Made by a program: the position numbers and the translations under genes. From contig CM017564.1 of NCBI GenBank assembly GCA_007844125.1, forward strand, positions 20,540,956 to 20,604,955: a stretch of 64,000 nt of DNA, read 5' to 3'. Below the pieces are notes generated by a model, which saw only the letters and a list, made by a program, of their open reading frames with translations, did not search any database and was not told the DNA's origin. Positions 10,563 to 21,445 of this stretch are shown piece by piece (within the stretch, counting starts at the first letter, position 1; every line of letters begins with the position of its first letter). This DNA comes from Sinonovacula constricta (Eukaryota > Mollusca > Bivalvia > Cardiida > Solecurtidae).

Positions 10563-12626
10563 ATGGACACAGTTACTAAAATAACAGAAATGACAAAGGC
10601 TAAGAAACTGGTGAGATCGAAAGATCTCGTAGATCAAATTCTGCTGTCGTCTGCAGAAGGTACGCAGCAGAAAGAGTTAATGCTCGGTCAGGTTGAGGTA
10701 GCAAAAAGCCGGCGTGACGTGGATTGGTTGAAGTCTGTTGCGCGGGAGGCGAACAAATTACAGTTCGCTGAACGCCAATGGATTGCTGACCATATCCATC
10801 CGATGCAATGGTCTACCCGTTCTAAGGTGGCAAAGATGCCGGAACCCAGCAGGGATATCCGGCTTAAGACAGATCCCAACTTAGAACGAGTAGTTGAAAA
10901 TGCTGCCGAGACCACATCGAGTGGGCCTGTTGAGGAGCCTATGGAGGTTGCGGCTACTGATTCCGCTCCTCTTGGGAACACCCAGCTAGCCGATAAGAGT
11001 GTTGACCCAGTGCCGTCAACCTCTTGCCGCAGTGGGTCGGAATTACGTAGGTCCCCTCGTAAAAGAGTGGGTAATGAACCTGCGACTCCGACAGTCTGCG
11101 AATCTCGGGGTAAGGCTGCGTCGACGGATACAAGGAAGACAGGCCGAAATAACAACAAGCCTGGTCTTACAAACCCGCGGCAAAACCAACCTGCTGGTCG
11201 TAAAGGGCAGCGTCAACCTCGCTCTTCAGAGTTGGGTGGGCAAAACCCTAATGATCGCCAGTGGGGCCCTGAGAAGAGGGTGAGGGATGATCGAAGCCGG
11301 TCAACCAATAAAAAGAAAGGAAAGGTGGAGACAGTGAGACTTGCTGCACCAGCTGCGGTTCCGGAGACCCCGGTGCCTTCAGATAGCTGCCCAGTCCCGG
11401 GTTGTAGCGCAAGGATTACGCGGGAGCACGCATTGGAGTGCCATGTGCCTCTCATCTTTGACGAGAGGCAGGGCCTCACTGAAGAGGTGGCTCGCCGGCG
11501 TTTGAGCGCCTTACGGGAGTGTTCTCTGTCGGTTCTGGGGCGACTGGCGATTGAGGAGTTGGCACAATTCGCGTGCCGAATTTAGCTCGCACAGTGTGGC
11601 AAGCGGTACAGTTTGTCGCGGGCTTATTCGGAGGCAATGTTGGCTTTGTGTCAACTGCAGGGGTGGGAGGTTCCGGAGAGGTTTACCTTCTCTGAGCCTC
11701 TACATCCGGCTGTCCTGATCCACTGGCGCCTGATGCTGGGGATCGTGGCTTGCATGCCCCCTGCTGAGAGGAAAGCGTTGAAGGAGGCTTATCCCGAACT
11801 GGGTCCGCCCATCAGGGATAACCTACCACTTGCCCTTGACGCCCACTTTCACCTCGACCGAACCCGCAAAAAAGTGCAAAAAGGTTACTGTCGAAACTAT
11901 AGTGAACAGTATGGCTCCGGATGAAGAGTATCAAGTGCAGGTGTCAGGAGGCATAGCAGTCTTCTGTGATCCTGCAACATATCCGACGGAGACCCTAATG
12001 ACGGAACTCACTGCAAATGGGTTTGGAGTCGCTATTGGCCTGCATCCCAAAAATGCCCAGTCATATGGGGAAAAGGAGTGGGAGGCCTTTGAGCGAAGTC
12101 TGGCCTTACCGGGTGTAAAAGCCCTTGGTGAGGTGGGGCTAGACTACTCTGTCCATCCAAGAGGTTGGATTTCCCAAATCCGCACCTTGGATCGGGCACT
12201 AAAGAGTCTTCAACCAGACCGGGTTCTTGTTTTGCACTGCCGACCTCAGGAGTCTATAAGTGCGGACACGATCCTGGTGCAAGTGTTGTACCAGATTAAG
12301 GGGGTGGTACCGAGGGAACAGCGTATCCATTTCCACTGTTACTTTGGATCTATCCATACTGTGGAGTTCTGGCTGCTAGAGTTCCCGAACCCGAAAGGGT
12401 TCGGCACGGGCTGGAAACAGTCTTCAAAAGGAATGCATAGCAAAAATTGCTGAAGATAGGATTCTTTTTGGAGACTGATTCTCCCTACTTTTGTGGGAAC
12501 CGGCCGTTCTCATCGCCTTCCCTGGTCGGCATGACTGCTGAGTATATAGCCAGTATTCGGGGACAGGAGTGGACCCATGTTTTGCAGGTGGCAAGCAATA
12601 ATGCTAAGTCCCTGTATGTCATGTAG
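10563..12626 (+). pseudogene. Retrotransposon-encoded TatD-family nuclease ORF (env position)
   Basis: The large third ORF of the LTR element. It opens at ATG 10563, four bases after a TTATCTTTCAG acceptor. Layout: about 90 residues of charged helix, a basic disordered region with SPRKR (about 11050-11330), a C2H2-like cluster (CPVPGC..H..H, about 11392-11450), a helical linker, and a TatD domain from about 11838. All six metal-ligand positions of the family can be read: the HxH pair (DAHFHLD), Glu (ALGEVGLD), two later His (VLHCR, HFHCYFG) and the final Asp (ETDSPYF, about 12473). TatD proteins are Mg-dependent DNA/RNA exonucleases with a TIM-barrel fold. Lesions: TAG at 11583-11585 in the linker, a frameshift in an A-run near 11868, and one or two further shifts at 12390-12475. 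The end is at the TAG at 12624-12626. The disordered N-terminus plus C-terminal barrel recalls metazoan TATDN2 (inference). Confidence 0.8.
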
Positions 12627-12974
12627 GGAGCCATGACCTCGTGATTTTGAAATTGATGATAATTGTTAATAAAAATAATGACATCTATAATAGGAAAAAT
12701 AATGACATCTGTAATATAAGATTAGTAGAAATAACAAACAATTATAAATAAAAGAAAAAAATAAAGGGGAGGGGAAAAGGTCATGGAGTCACTCCAAGCC
12801 GGAGCAGATGGCAACAACGCCTCTCTATCCTGATATAAGTGAGGGTGTGAGTGGTGTTGGCAGAAAGCGGTTCCAGTTTCAAAGCCGATAGACAGGCCAC
12901 AGGTGGGCAAATCCGCCGTGGTCGACTGCTAGACTCACTCTCATCCCAAATAAAACAGGGGGGGGGGGGGGGAG
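12627..12974 (+). other. 3' untranslated region and polypurine tract
   Basis: Non-coding DNA of the LTR element. It ends in AAAACA plus a 15-G run and AG at 12952-12974, directly against the 3' LTR. This is the expected place and composition of the plus-strand primer. A small tandem repeat of AAATAATGACATCT lies at about 12676-12720. Confidence 0.75.
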
Positions 12975-13234
12975 TGTAGTGGACGGCTAATAGACTGGGA
13001 CCGTAACTGAGACCGGGACTGACTGGACCCGCAGACTACGCGGGACCCCCGGTCTATCAATAGACAGGACGGTCGAGGAGAGACGCAGAACGCAAGATCT
13101 CTCAAACAAGACAAGTCGCCAGATTAAGTTGTATAGTGATAGAAGTCAAGAAGAAGGGCCCCGCACAGACAGGTAAGTACCTAACCTCATTACTAGTAGT
13201 AGCTCTAGTTGTATTAGCAGTAGTAAATACTTCA
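12975..13234 (+). repeat. 3' LTR (260 bp)
   Basis: The direct repeat of 6718-6977, differing at about three sites (including the TATA box, and gatagAagtc against gatagTagtc). The 4-base GTGT target duplication follows. Confidence 0.95.
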
Positions 13235-15189
13235 GTGTGCTCGCCATATGTCTATGGGTGTAAGGCGAGGATAAACAAAACCATTTGACGAAGTGTCAAT
13301 GTCTGGGTCTTAAGCATGGAGTGGTGACGCAGTCAGCGGAAAATAGTAGCAGAGCAGTCAAATTCGAAAGTATTTCAACCTACCTACTAACTCTTAGCGG
13401 ATTTCCCCATTCGCGCATGCGGATTTCGAAACTGCAGTTAAGACTTCAATCCTGCGAAAGGATGTAGTACATATTCATGCGCTGATAGGTTTTAAAATCC
13501 CCGTTTACATATGGTGTTTTCCGGTTAAAAAAAGATTAATGGTAAGCGTTCTGATCTGTTCTGTTTTCATGCGCTGCACACTGAAGTATCAGCGCATGTG
13601 CGCTTCATATTGTAGTATCAGCGCATGTGATTACGGGTACTGAAAAAAAAAATACCCGCACATGTCGAAAGGACCTTTAAAACATATCAGCGTATGAATG
13701 AACTGCGCCCTACCGCCATATCGAAGTATTTATTCTAAAAGTGAGAGTGGGGTCTAGAAAGGACTCTGATGATATGCCATAATTAATACACATATCGATG
13801 ATTGAATATGTGTTTGTACCTAGGGATGATATTTATAAGACTAAACTACAGTGAACTCGACAGTTCCGGGTCAGTAACAAAATTTACGATGCATGTCTCT
13901 TTGAAACGAAACATTTGTGAAACTTAACAACAACAATTGTTGTACAAATCATTAATCCTTACCATGCTTAAATTCAATAATTGTTTGAATTTGATAAAAA
14001 CAATCATTAGAACCTCAAACTGACTGATGTAAAATCGACAGTTTCGGGTCACACTTGCCATTTCCGGGTCACGTGGCATATGTTTAGCTCCCGTTATCGG
14101 GGATCGTCTCAACGGTATTATAACCAAACAAAACAAGTTTTTTTTTGTCACAAAAGACATTTATTAGATACTTTTGCTTCAAAATAAAACAAAATATATA
14201 TGACAATAATGTACTTTCATAATATCACAAGCAATTACCTATTGCTAACAAAAAGTAAATAAAATATTGAAAATAAAACTACTTTTGTAGTTTTTGACAA
14301 AACAACATAACAAGAAATAAAACTTTTGGTTTGACAAAATATTTATGTTAAATAAATAACTAACTTATAGTGCAAATATAAAAGAAGTCAAGTCTTCAAT
14401 TATAATTACTAGTATTGTTGGTGTATGTAACCAAACTCACCTTAAGGCCACTCAATCTACTGAAAAAAAGATTGGACTTTACAACAAAATGTGTTAACAT
14501 TTAGATTGGAAAAAATACTTAAGTTCAGACTGGAATAAAAACACGGGTTCTTAGTAGGGGTGGTCTCATTATTGAATAGGCCTTGAACTTAAATTTTACT
14601 GTATTTTGATTTGATAAGAATTTATGTCTATGTTTAAGAAAACAAATACTAGAAGACCACCTTGATCATGAGATCAATACTAAGAACACTGATGCCAGAT
14701 CCAAAACTCAACTTAGTTCTTTTTTAGCTCAATATCATACCACCTTGCGGATGCAACAAAATTTTCTTAGTCCCAAAAATTGTATTGATTAAGGTTTCAC
14801 AGTATAGGATTTGTCATTAGCCGATACGGTTCATCGACATTTCTATCATTACAATACATATGAACTAATGAGAGAACCAAGGACTGAAATTCATATTTTG
14901 ATCTTACTGGCTATTGAACCCTGCAACTTCTGATCTGAAACATGCTGATACATAAGCCTTAGATATACCATTTGAGGTATTGCAGCCAGTTAACCCTAAA
15001 TACCTATATGTATTCATTTTAACAGTGAACAATAAACATTGCAAACAGTAAACAATTCAGGCAACATATAAGGAATGGTTTGTGATACATTTTAATGATC
15101 AACATGGCAAAAAACCTACTTTATGACAATTGTCATACCAGTGCATTCTTTGGCTTTAGACACTAGGTCTTTTATCTGAAAAGCAACCA
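13235..15189. other. Intergenic; one dispersed repeat, no gene seen
   Basis: The only structure noted is the repeat at 13561-13850, plus a short motif (CGACAGTT-CCGGGTCA) repeated near 13857 and 14036. AT-rich otherwise. Confidence 0.4.
13561..13850 (+). repeat. Dispersed repeat, copy 1
   Basis: About 290 bases shared with 31457-31745 and in part with 28245-28352. It contains AGTATCAGCGCATGTG twice, and the block GATTGAATATGTGTTTGTAC is common to all three copies. Probably a non-autonomous transposon; ends not resolved. Confidence 0.75.
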
Positions 15190-16510
15190 CATTAATGTTT
15201 TTTTTGGCATGTATGAAATATGTTGCAGGAATGACCACATCCCCTGTTGATCATCGTCTTCAAACTTCCTTGTCTTGTAGGTCGAAGGACGCGAGGGATT
15301 CACGTGACTGACCGTATCCCGAACGCTGTTAAAGTTTAGTTATTGTGCATTAGTGTAGTTCAAGCTGAACCCTCGGATATTGCAGGTTCGCTTGCCCTTG
15401 GCCGTGGTGTAGGCGTAGTTTTTAGGACCGCCGCTCACAAACTCTGTTGTATAATCGCCGTGGTCCAATTCATCGGTCAGTTCACCTGCAAAAAAAAAAA
15501 AAAAGATCGTAACAAATTGATTATTGATTGTATTAACAGATAAATAGAAATATTTATTTTAATGACGATACATAGTACGAAGAAATGGATTATGTGAATG
15601 TTTTGCTTAAACGGCATTTACCTAGATAATCTCCGAGTGGAGGGTCGTAATGTCCGAGACGGCTGACGTATATGACCGAGTCAGTGTCGTAGTACAGGAC
15701 TCGTTTTTCCAGCTGGTCCAGCACGCCGTACAACTTGAGCCGGGCCCAGCAGGTCGTGAAGGTGGCAAGGAAGATGTTCGTCTTCGTGTCTTCAGGCACG
15801 AACCCGGACTGGTGTTCGTACTCGAGGTTAAGGTGCTCCTCGTTGATAATATGGAAGTCCTTCATCTTTTTTTTTCGTTCGGTCTGTCAGCAGTTTTTAG
15901 AATTTATCCAGCTGACAAGCGTGAATAAATTCACACACCCCTTGGTTAAGGCGATGACCGAATTTACCCCAGAAGCTGAAAAATAGTATTAAAAGGGATT
16001 TTTAGTAGATGCTATGTAGATGCAGGGTTGTTTTTAAGCTTTTGTGACAACATGAAGAGTTATATCGAATGTGCTTGCATAAAATAATCGTTATATTTGC
16101 CTGTTCAGACAGAGTCTGGCCAGAGCCCTGAGTCCGGGGTTCTTTTTCACGTTGTTCGGGTCCAACTGTACGCCCTCCTTCTCCAGATAGTCCCGGACGT
16201 ACCTTTCTTTTTCCTCCGTGGAACGACACCGTTCGGTCCAGCCAGACGCTTCTTGTTTAAATTTTAGAAAGGTATTCACGTAGGTCGTGAACAGGCCCCC
16301 CTTCTCCAGACGTTCGGTCGTACTGGGTAGAGGCGTCCCAGTGATATACCTCGTATATCTTGAGAAGACGATACCCCTTCTCAATGACTAATCTCGGGAT
16401 TTGGTGTCGGCACAGGTGCGACACAGGGGGAACTTAAGTTTGCCGTTTGACCGGTACGGCAACACGGGGTGATAAAGACCGCGCGGAGCCGAAACCTTGA
16501 CTTGTAAGCT
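15190..16510 (-). pseudogene. polB: Polinton/Maverick DNA polymerase B, C-terminal half
   Basis: Protein-primed family B DNA polymerase of a Polinton-like element, which would replicate the linear element. In protein order on the minus strand: a region with VLPYRSNGKL and LCRTC (16.4-16.5 kb), then GLFTTYVNTFLKFKQEASGW and KNPGLRALARLCLN (16.1-16.3 kb). After an intron come FWGKFGHR (motif B region) and YYDTDSVIYV (motif C with both Asp, about 15680). A second intron (about 15494-15618, GTAAAT donor, TTTTTGCAG acceptor) precedes the TEFVSGGPKNYAY block. At least three in-frame stops or shifts make it a relic. Introns in Polinton PolB are less usual. Confidence 0.85.
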
Positions 16511-16540
16511 AAAATATATTGGAATAGTTCAATAAAAAAT

Positions 16541-16852
16541 ACCTGGGCAAGTCAGTGGGCTCTCTTTTGGTCTGGTTATGGTGATATTCCGTAAGTTGTA
16601 GACGAAGTTGGCGCATGAAACAATGTCATACTCAATCTCAATGTAGTCAACATTTGGCAAATTGCCAAAATCGATGATCTGTCCTGGATTCATTTGATCA
16701 ATCAGTAGTCTTTTTATGGTAGTGTCTTCGTTTCTCATTTCATAAATTTGTTCAGATCCCAACTCACATTTTAAAACTTCTGATAGTCCATGGCAGTCAA
16801 GATTTGCCGCAGCAGAAACTTGAACAAATGTGAAAAACATCAACGGCAACAT
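16541..16852 (-). CDS. First exon of a secreted/membrane protein, unknown
   Basis: The ATG at 16852 opens a hydrophobic signal peptide (MLPLMFFTFVQVSAAANLDC). About 85 residues follow with four Cys and a repeating NxT/I pattern that could be a small extracellular domain or leucine-rich cap, ending at a GTATTT donor near 16541. It lies on the same strand as the Polinton polymerase, just upstream of it. No family is recognised and the downstream exons were not found. Confidence 0.4.
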
Positions 16853-17087
16853 GGCGACGACGATTAGAAAAAAAATCTTAATTATTCACGGTGTTGCATA
16901 TTTTTATCACGCTAGTAAAATTACTATTAAACACAAAGTTGTCTCCCTTCAACATATAATTATTGATCATAATAAACAGACCTAATCTAAAGTAGATCTA
17001 TATTTACATCAAAATAAGCAAATATCATAAATTTACACATTGCAATATTTAATTTTCACTGCAAAAAGTAGTTAGCTGTCGTCTGAC

Positions 17088-17483
17088 TTATTCTCGAGCA
17101 GCCGCATCATCTACACATACACCCGCTTCACGAGGATTGGCAAAACTGCCCGTGTTTAAAATTAAATGAATTTCAAAACGGTTTAATGTAGTCCCTTCTG
17201 GTAAACGCTCCAGCATAGTCTCACGACCATTAAAATATCGAAACCATTCATTCCAATGGTATCTAGCTCGTCGTTCGTCTCGCACAAACATAAATGAACT
17301 TGCTTTGGAAGTCGAGGCTGTTGGTACTGTGTAATGTCTTCCAATTTCTATATAACTCAAAACATGTAAATCATGTGCAGTAAGCTGTTGAAAACTTGTT
17401 GAAATATTTTGATTCGAGCTGCTTTCTTGCTCGCTATCAAAACTATTATTGTCCATAACGTAACGCGGTAAAGTTCGGTTCAT
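17088..17483 (-). CDS. Orphan 131-residue ORF between Polinton genes
   Basis: Complete intronless frame from ATG 17483 to a stop at 17088. The N-terminal 40 residues are Ser/Asn/Gln-rich and probably disordered. The remainder is a mixed domain with FMFVRDERRARYHWNEWFRY and FEIHLILNTGS. A TATA-like TTTAAATAG lies about 75 bases upstream (near 17545). The setting between PolB and integrase on the same strand suggests cargo of the virus-like element, but no homology is recognised. Confidence 0.35.
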   Translation of the reverse strand: MNRTLPRYVMDNNSFDSEQESSSNQNISTSFQQLTAHDLHVLSYIEIGRHYTVPTASTSKASSFMFVRDERRARYHWNEWFRYFNGRETMLERLPEGTTLNRFEIHLILNTGSFANPREAGVCVDDAAARE

Positions 17484-18057
17484 TTATTTCGCGAGTAATT
17501 ATCGCAGCATCGTTAATTGAGATGTTGGTTGTCTAAGCGGCTATTTAAAGGTGTAAATAGTCTCGAGTATTTTCCGCGTATAAATATAACGGCGTTTATA
17601 AGCGATCTCAATTGATCAGAACATGGTATAAGACCTGTCGTTAACTTATATGTCGGAAACAGGTGAAACGAAAAAGCCAGATGGAAATGAGGTAACTTTA
17701 TTTTATTTATGTACATTTTCTAAAAATATTACACTCAGAGCTTTTTACTAAGGCATATAAAATGTTAAAGTAAATATGCGAACGCGAACATACATTGTCT
17801 AATAATGCATGATCTACTAAATAGTAAACATTTATTGTCCTAAGGCAATCTTTTAAATGAAAACTAATTTCCAAAATAAATTTAACATTATAATTTAAAT
17901 GGATATTAAGGAATGTTTACTGCAATATTTATATTAAGGAATGTTTTAAGTTATATAGATATATAGTAAAAGGAATGTTATTCTGAATATTGCAGAGAAA
18001 CTCCGCTGCTTAAAGGGCTGTTGATAGGTGAACATATTCATCTTTTTATATTATTTA
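17484..18057. other. Intergenic
   Basis: It contains the putative promoter of the 131-residue ORF; nothing else is recognised. Confidence 0.4.
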
Positions 18058-18807
18058 TTAATTATTACAGCTATCAAAAATAATGATTTTTAGGTACATA
18101 TAAGCAAATAAATCAGCTTCATTTTGTTTGTTGACATCTTTAGGAGCTACGTTGTTTAAACTTCTGTGTGGTGTAGCGTTGTAATTATCAGTTAAATTTT
18201 GTAGATCATCAATATACCGATAAGATCTATTATGTCGCATCATTCTGTACAGCATGACTTTAATTGTCTTTTGCACTCGTTCAACATAATTAGCTTTGGG
18301 AATATTTTGTGAGGTAAAATAGAATACGTTGATTTCTTTCAAATATTTCTTTAAAAATCTGTTGTTGAATTCTGAACCTTTGTCTGTTCACAGTTTCAAA
18401 GGTTTTCTTTTAGCGAAAATTTCTTCAATAGATCGTAAAATAGATTTGGCTGTTTTGTCCTGTAATGGCTTAATCCACAAAAATCGACTAAATATATCAA
18501 TTACAAACAGCAGGAATCTCACACCATCGTATTTCTTCAAGTTTTCAACGGATTATAAATCAGCATCAAATTGTTCATCAATAGAGGACACAAAAACTCA
18601 AGCAGTTTTGAATTTATGACGTGGTTCTTTCGAGAGGGAGTAGCTGTCTTGGTTATTTAACCATTTTTTGATAAATTTTATTGTAAAAATTCCTGGATAT
18701 GTTTTCTCTAAGATTTTAAACAGTTTTTGAGGACCTGTAAATGCACTGGCGTTATCTGCATTATAGTAATATTTATGTAGAATAGACTCTTTAGCTTTCT
18801 TATCCAT
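18058..18807 (-). pseudogene. Polinton/Maverick integrase, copy 1 (broken)
   Basis: Retroviral-type DDE integrase of a Polinton, which inserts the element. It starts MDKKAKESILHKYYY at 18807, then a zinc-binding/helical N-terminal part with WLNNQDSYSL. The core keeps a first Asp (QFDADL, near 18540), a second (FVIDIFSR, near 18490) and the Glu region (NYVERVQ, near 18290). Three in-frame stops and two frame changes interrupt it. It aligns end to end with the copy at 55782, and both keep the spacing typical of the family. Confidence 0.85.
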
Positions 18808-19549
18808 TACTAAAATGAAATTTTAAGTACAACCTATTTTATTTGTTAATTTTGAAATATATATACTACAGTGTAACCATGTAAACTGGTTTAGGTCACC
18901 TTCTCATACCTTTTATTAATGTCCATGTGGGTTAGCCCGTGAAATAGTTTACATATATTTGGGTTATGTTAAGACCTAATCTGTTAAGGATGTAAAAAAG
19001 GCGCGCACCTTCAAATAGATTTCATCTTTTAAGTCAATACAACCTTAATATGTAAAATCAGTTCACACAAATTGAAATCATTATATACTTACTTTGATAG
19101 TGACTATACTAAAACAAACACTAATATAAACCATATTAAAGTTTTATTTACACAATTATAATAATGTATATGGATTGAGTGTAACATTTATATAAATCGA
19201 AATACATTTTCAAATGTAAGACATGTAAGAGAAAAACCATGTACAACTAACAACAAAAGAAAACATGTTTAATTTATAAACACGTGATAATAGCATTAAT
19301 ATACAAACGATTAAACAAACACTATTTTACACAGTGTATGGCTTATTTGAATTATACAATTATTGTACAATGATGCAGTAATGTTAAAAACTATTTAATT
19401 CAGCTTTTTGAAATAATCTGCCCTCTAAATAGTAAATGCTAATACCATTTTCTTCATTTTACCCTGCCACTGATCAGTTTTTATGGTGGCTAACCAGTCT
19501 TCGCCATACATTTTAAGTTTATGAAAAGCAATAAGCTCCGGACAGATGT
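18808..19549. other. AT-rich DNA, no gene seen
   Basis: No coding potential or repeat was recognised. Confidence 0.4.
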
Positions 19550-19795
19550 TTAGACCGTCCACAATTCCACTTCAGGATAGAAGAATTTGATCTTCTTAAC
19601 TACATTGACCAACAAATCAAAGTACATCTCGATATGTTCTTGCGTATCGTACATGATGCACGAATGTTGAACTTGTGAGGGGTGGTCTACCTCACACCCA
19701 TAACATTCTTGTTTAACAACAACACCAAGACATTCGTATAAATCCTTGGCATACACAAAATCAAATAACCATTCATGATCATCACATGGGCTGTG
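19550..19795 (-). pseudogene. Small Cys/His ORF downstream of the BIR gene
   Basis: It reads DDHEWLFDFVYAKDL, then CYGCEVDHPSQVQHSC, a compact C-x2-C..H..H-x-C zinc-binding pattern, and about 35 further residues to a stop at 19550. The likely ATG overlaps the stop of the BIR gene (ATGA at 19803-19806), but one frameshift separates it from this frame. Such overlapped spacing is typical of viral or virus-like elements. The protein family is not named. Confidence 0.4.
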
Positions 19796-19802
19796 TTGTC
19801 AT

Positions 19803-20310
19803 TCATTTTGAAAATGATTTGAACAAACTATTGTTTAACCACGGAGATTGTTCACCAAATGTGTAACGTTGGAATCCTGGGGATTTAACAGTGACGTCTT
19901 CACCTTCAGTATATCCAACGATTTTCAGAAATTCGCAATTTGGGGAATGTTTGAGGTGTTATTCCCAGGGATTATCTGTTTTATCCCACTTACTAAGTTC
20001 TATATGACAGGAAAAAAGTAACTTTATCACCCGAACCAGAATAATAAAAACCAGCTTTCGCCAAGTGATAACTGTTGGGTTCTATCTGTGTAGACCAGGT
20101 ATCAAACGTAGCCACTCGAACGTCGTAATACTTATAGTAGCAAGAAACATCAAGGGAAGTAACTCCGTTTTTCCTTTTTTTAGTTACCCGCAAATTCGGT
20201 TCCAAATTGTAACCCCAAACATGACCTTCACTTACGCGTTTTTTAACGAGGTTTTCGATTGGCTGGATGAAAAAAATCAACCAATGAGAAAAGGTAAGAC
20301 ATCCTTCCAT
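19803..20310 (-). pseudogene. BIR-domain (IAP-like) gene, broken
   Basis: Inhibitor-of-apoptosis-type domain. The visible motif is RVATFDTW, then HLAKAGFYYSGSGDKV (near 20050-20110), the beta strands and Gly turn of a BIR. After a one-base shift come SC.., KWDKTDNPW, then H and C in HLKHSPNC. The zinc ligands C, H and C of the CxxC-H-C set are present, the first Cys is not readable, and a TAA replaces the usual Glu before the His. About 55 residues follow to a stop at 19803. BIR proteins bind caspases or their regulators; several animal viruses carry one. Its overlap with the next small ORF and closeness to Polinton genes hint at virus-like cargo, but a host IAP retrocopy cannot be excluded. 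Confidence 0.6.
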
Positions 20311-21445
20311 CGGAGCACGGGGGTTTTACCATTAAAACAATTCTGAAAAATATCATTGAAGTGTTAAAATGCAAAACCTTCGTGCTCCACATTAAAATTA
20401 GGCTTATTTTATCTATTAATCATTATTCTAAAAAGAAACACTAAAATATATGTATAAAATGGACGTATAACACACATGAGTAAAAACCGACAAATTTGCC
20501 GATGCGGTGCCACAGTCTACAACAACACCGTTCGACTTTGGCGGGAAGTTATGTCAGAGAATATTTTTGGGTAATTCTCAACTTTTTTGTTTGTATACTA
20601 AGTGCATTTATCAATGCAATGCTATAATGCAGTATTCTTTCTATTAAAATAACATATTTATTCATAAAATCGTAATAATGTCATTGCTTATTCACTGATT
20701 AATGTCGATGCAGTTTCAGTTGAATATCGCTCATGAATATTGTTTCGTAATCGTAGTGTCTAGTGTCAGTAGAGGTAAATAAGTACTTATTTTCTTTCTG
20801 AATTAAAAAGCATGGTTGTTTTGTGTTAAAACAGATTCGGACCATCGAAGTTTCTCTGTGATGACTGGTTCTTGAAGAAACGGGTTGAATGCAGCTTCAA
20901 TATACCTTAAGCCACAAAGAGTGAGTTTTAAACCATGTAAACATTTGGGCAAATGAAATATTTTGTTGTCGAAAATAGTCCATCTTTTTTTCGTTTTCAG
21001 TAATGAAGCAAAAACAAATCCTTCATTTATTTTTAAATAATTGTTTTTGTATTTTTATTACATCAATGTGACTTAGGAAGAACCACCAAACCATCAAGTC
21101 ATCAGGGTTTATTTTATTTTTATGAATACACTAAAGGGACACATGTATCATAGTATGATCAGTAAAGCAATGTCCAGCTATTTTGGTGGAAGTAGACCCG
21201 AGACATGTATCTGGGACGAACCACCGGCACATACAATTGCAATTCAGCTGGAAGACCTTCTGACAGAAGTTCTTCACCCTGACCAGAGCTCAAACCCATA
21301 CAGTAAAAACTGCACAGTCATAGGAGTTTTAAGTTTACAACTCGACCACTTTCACACTGGAATATCTTAATATATTACATTTTTACACCAACTGGAACTC
21401 AAACATACTTGTGCTTTAGGTAGCCAATTTCAACCACCTTGTTAA
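20311..21445. other. Mostly non-coding; one unexplained 82-residue frame
   Basis: The plus-strand frame 21122-21370 (MNTLKGHMYHSMISK.. to LDHFHTGIS) is open and not low-complexity, but has no recognised domain. A terminal-exon candidate at 23425 could belong to the same gene. Nothing else is seen. Confidence 0.3.

Larger units (their letters stand above)
6718..13234 (+). mobile_element. Ty3/gypsy-like LTR retrotransposon with PHD finger and TatD ORF
   Basis: A complete-ended but coding-defective element of 6,517 bases. Both LTRs are 260 bases, start TGT and end TTCA, and the 4-base duplication GTGT flanks the element (6714-6717, 13235-13238). Order inside: primer site, gag with helix-hairpin-helix and CCHC knuckle, retropepsin, the first residues of reverse transcriptase, then a deletion, then integrase with a C-terminal PHD finger. 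A long extra ORF ending in a TatD nuclease domain follows, then a polypurine tract. The lineage is probably the Mag/CsRN1/Steamer side of Ty3 (tRNA-Leu primer). The two LTRs differ at about three sites, although the coding part carries at least seven disabling lesions. Confidence 0.9.

Noticed and set aside
10688..11479. Other-frame ORFs within the TatD ORF
   Set aside because: GC-rich disordered coding gives open shadow frames; only the 10563 frame is shared as protein with the 57.9 kb fragment.
12958..12972. G-quadruplex or stand-alone G-run signal
   Set aside because: Its position directly before the 3' LTR makes it the polypurine tract; no separate role is needed.
16002..16229. Alternative frame across the PolB exon
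   Set aside because: Overlaps the polymerase segment with KNPGLRALARL; the other frame lacks any motif.
20065..20346. Plus-strand ORF opposite the BIR gene
   Set aside because: A shadow of the BIR frame with no recognisable domain.
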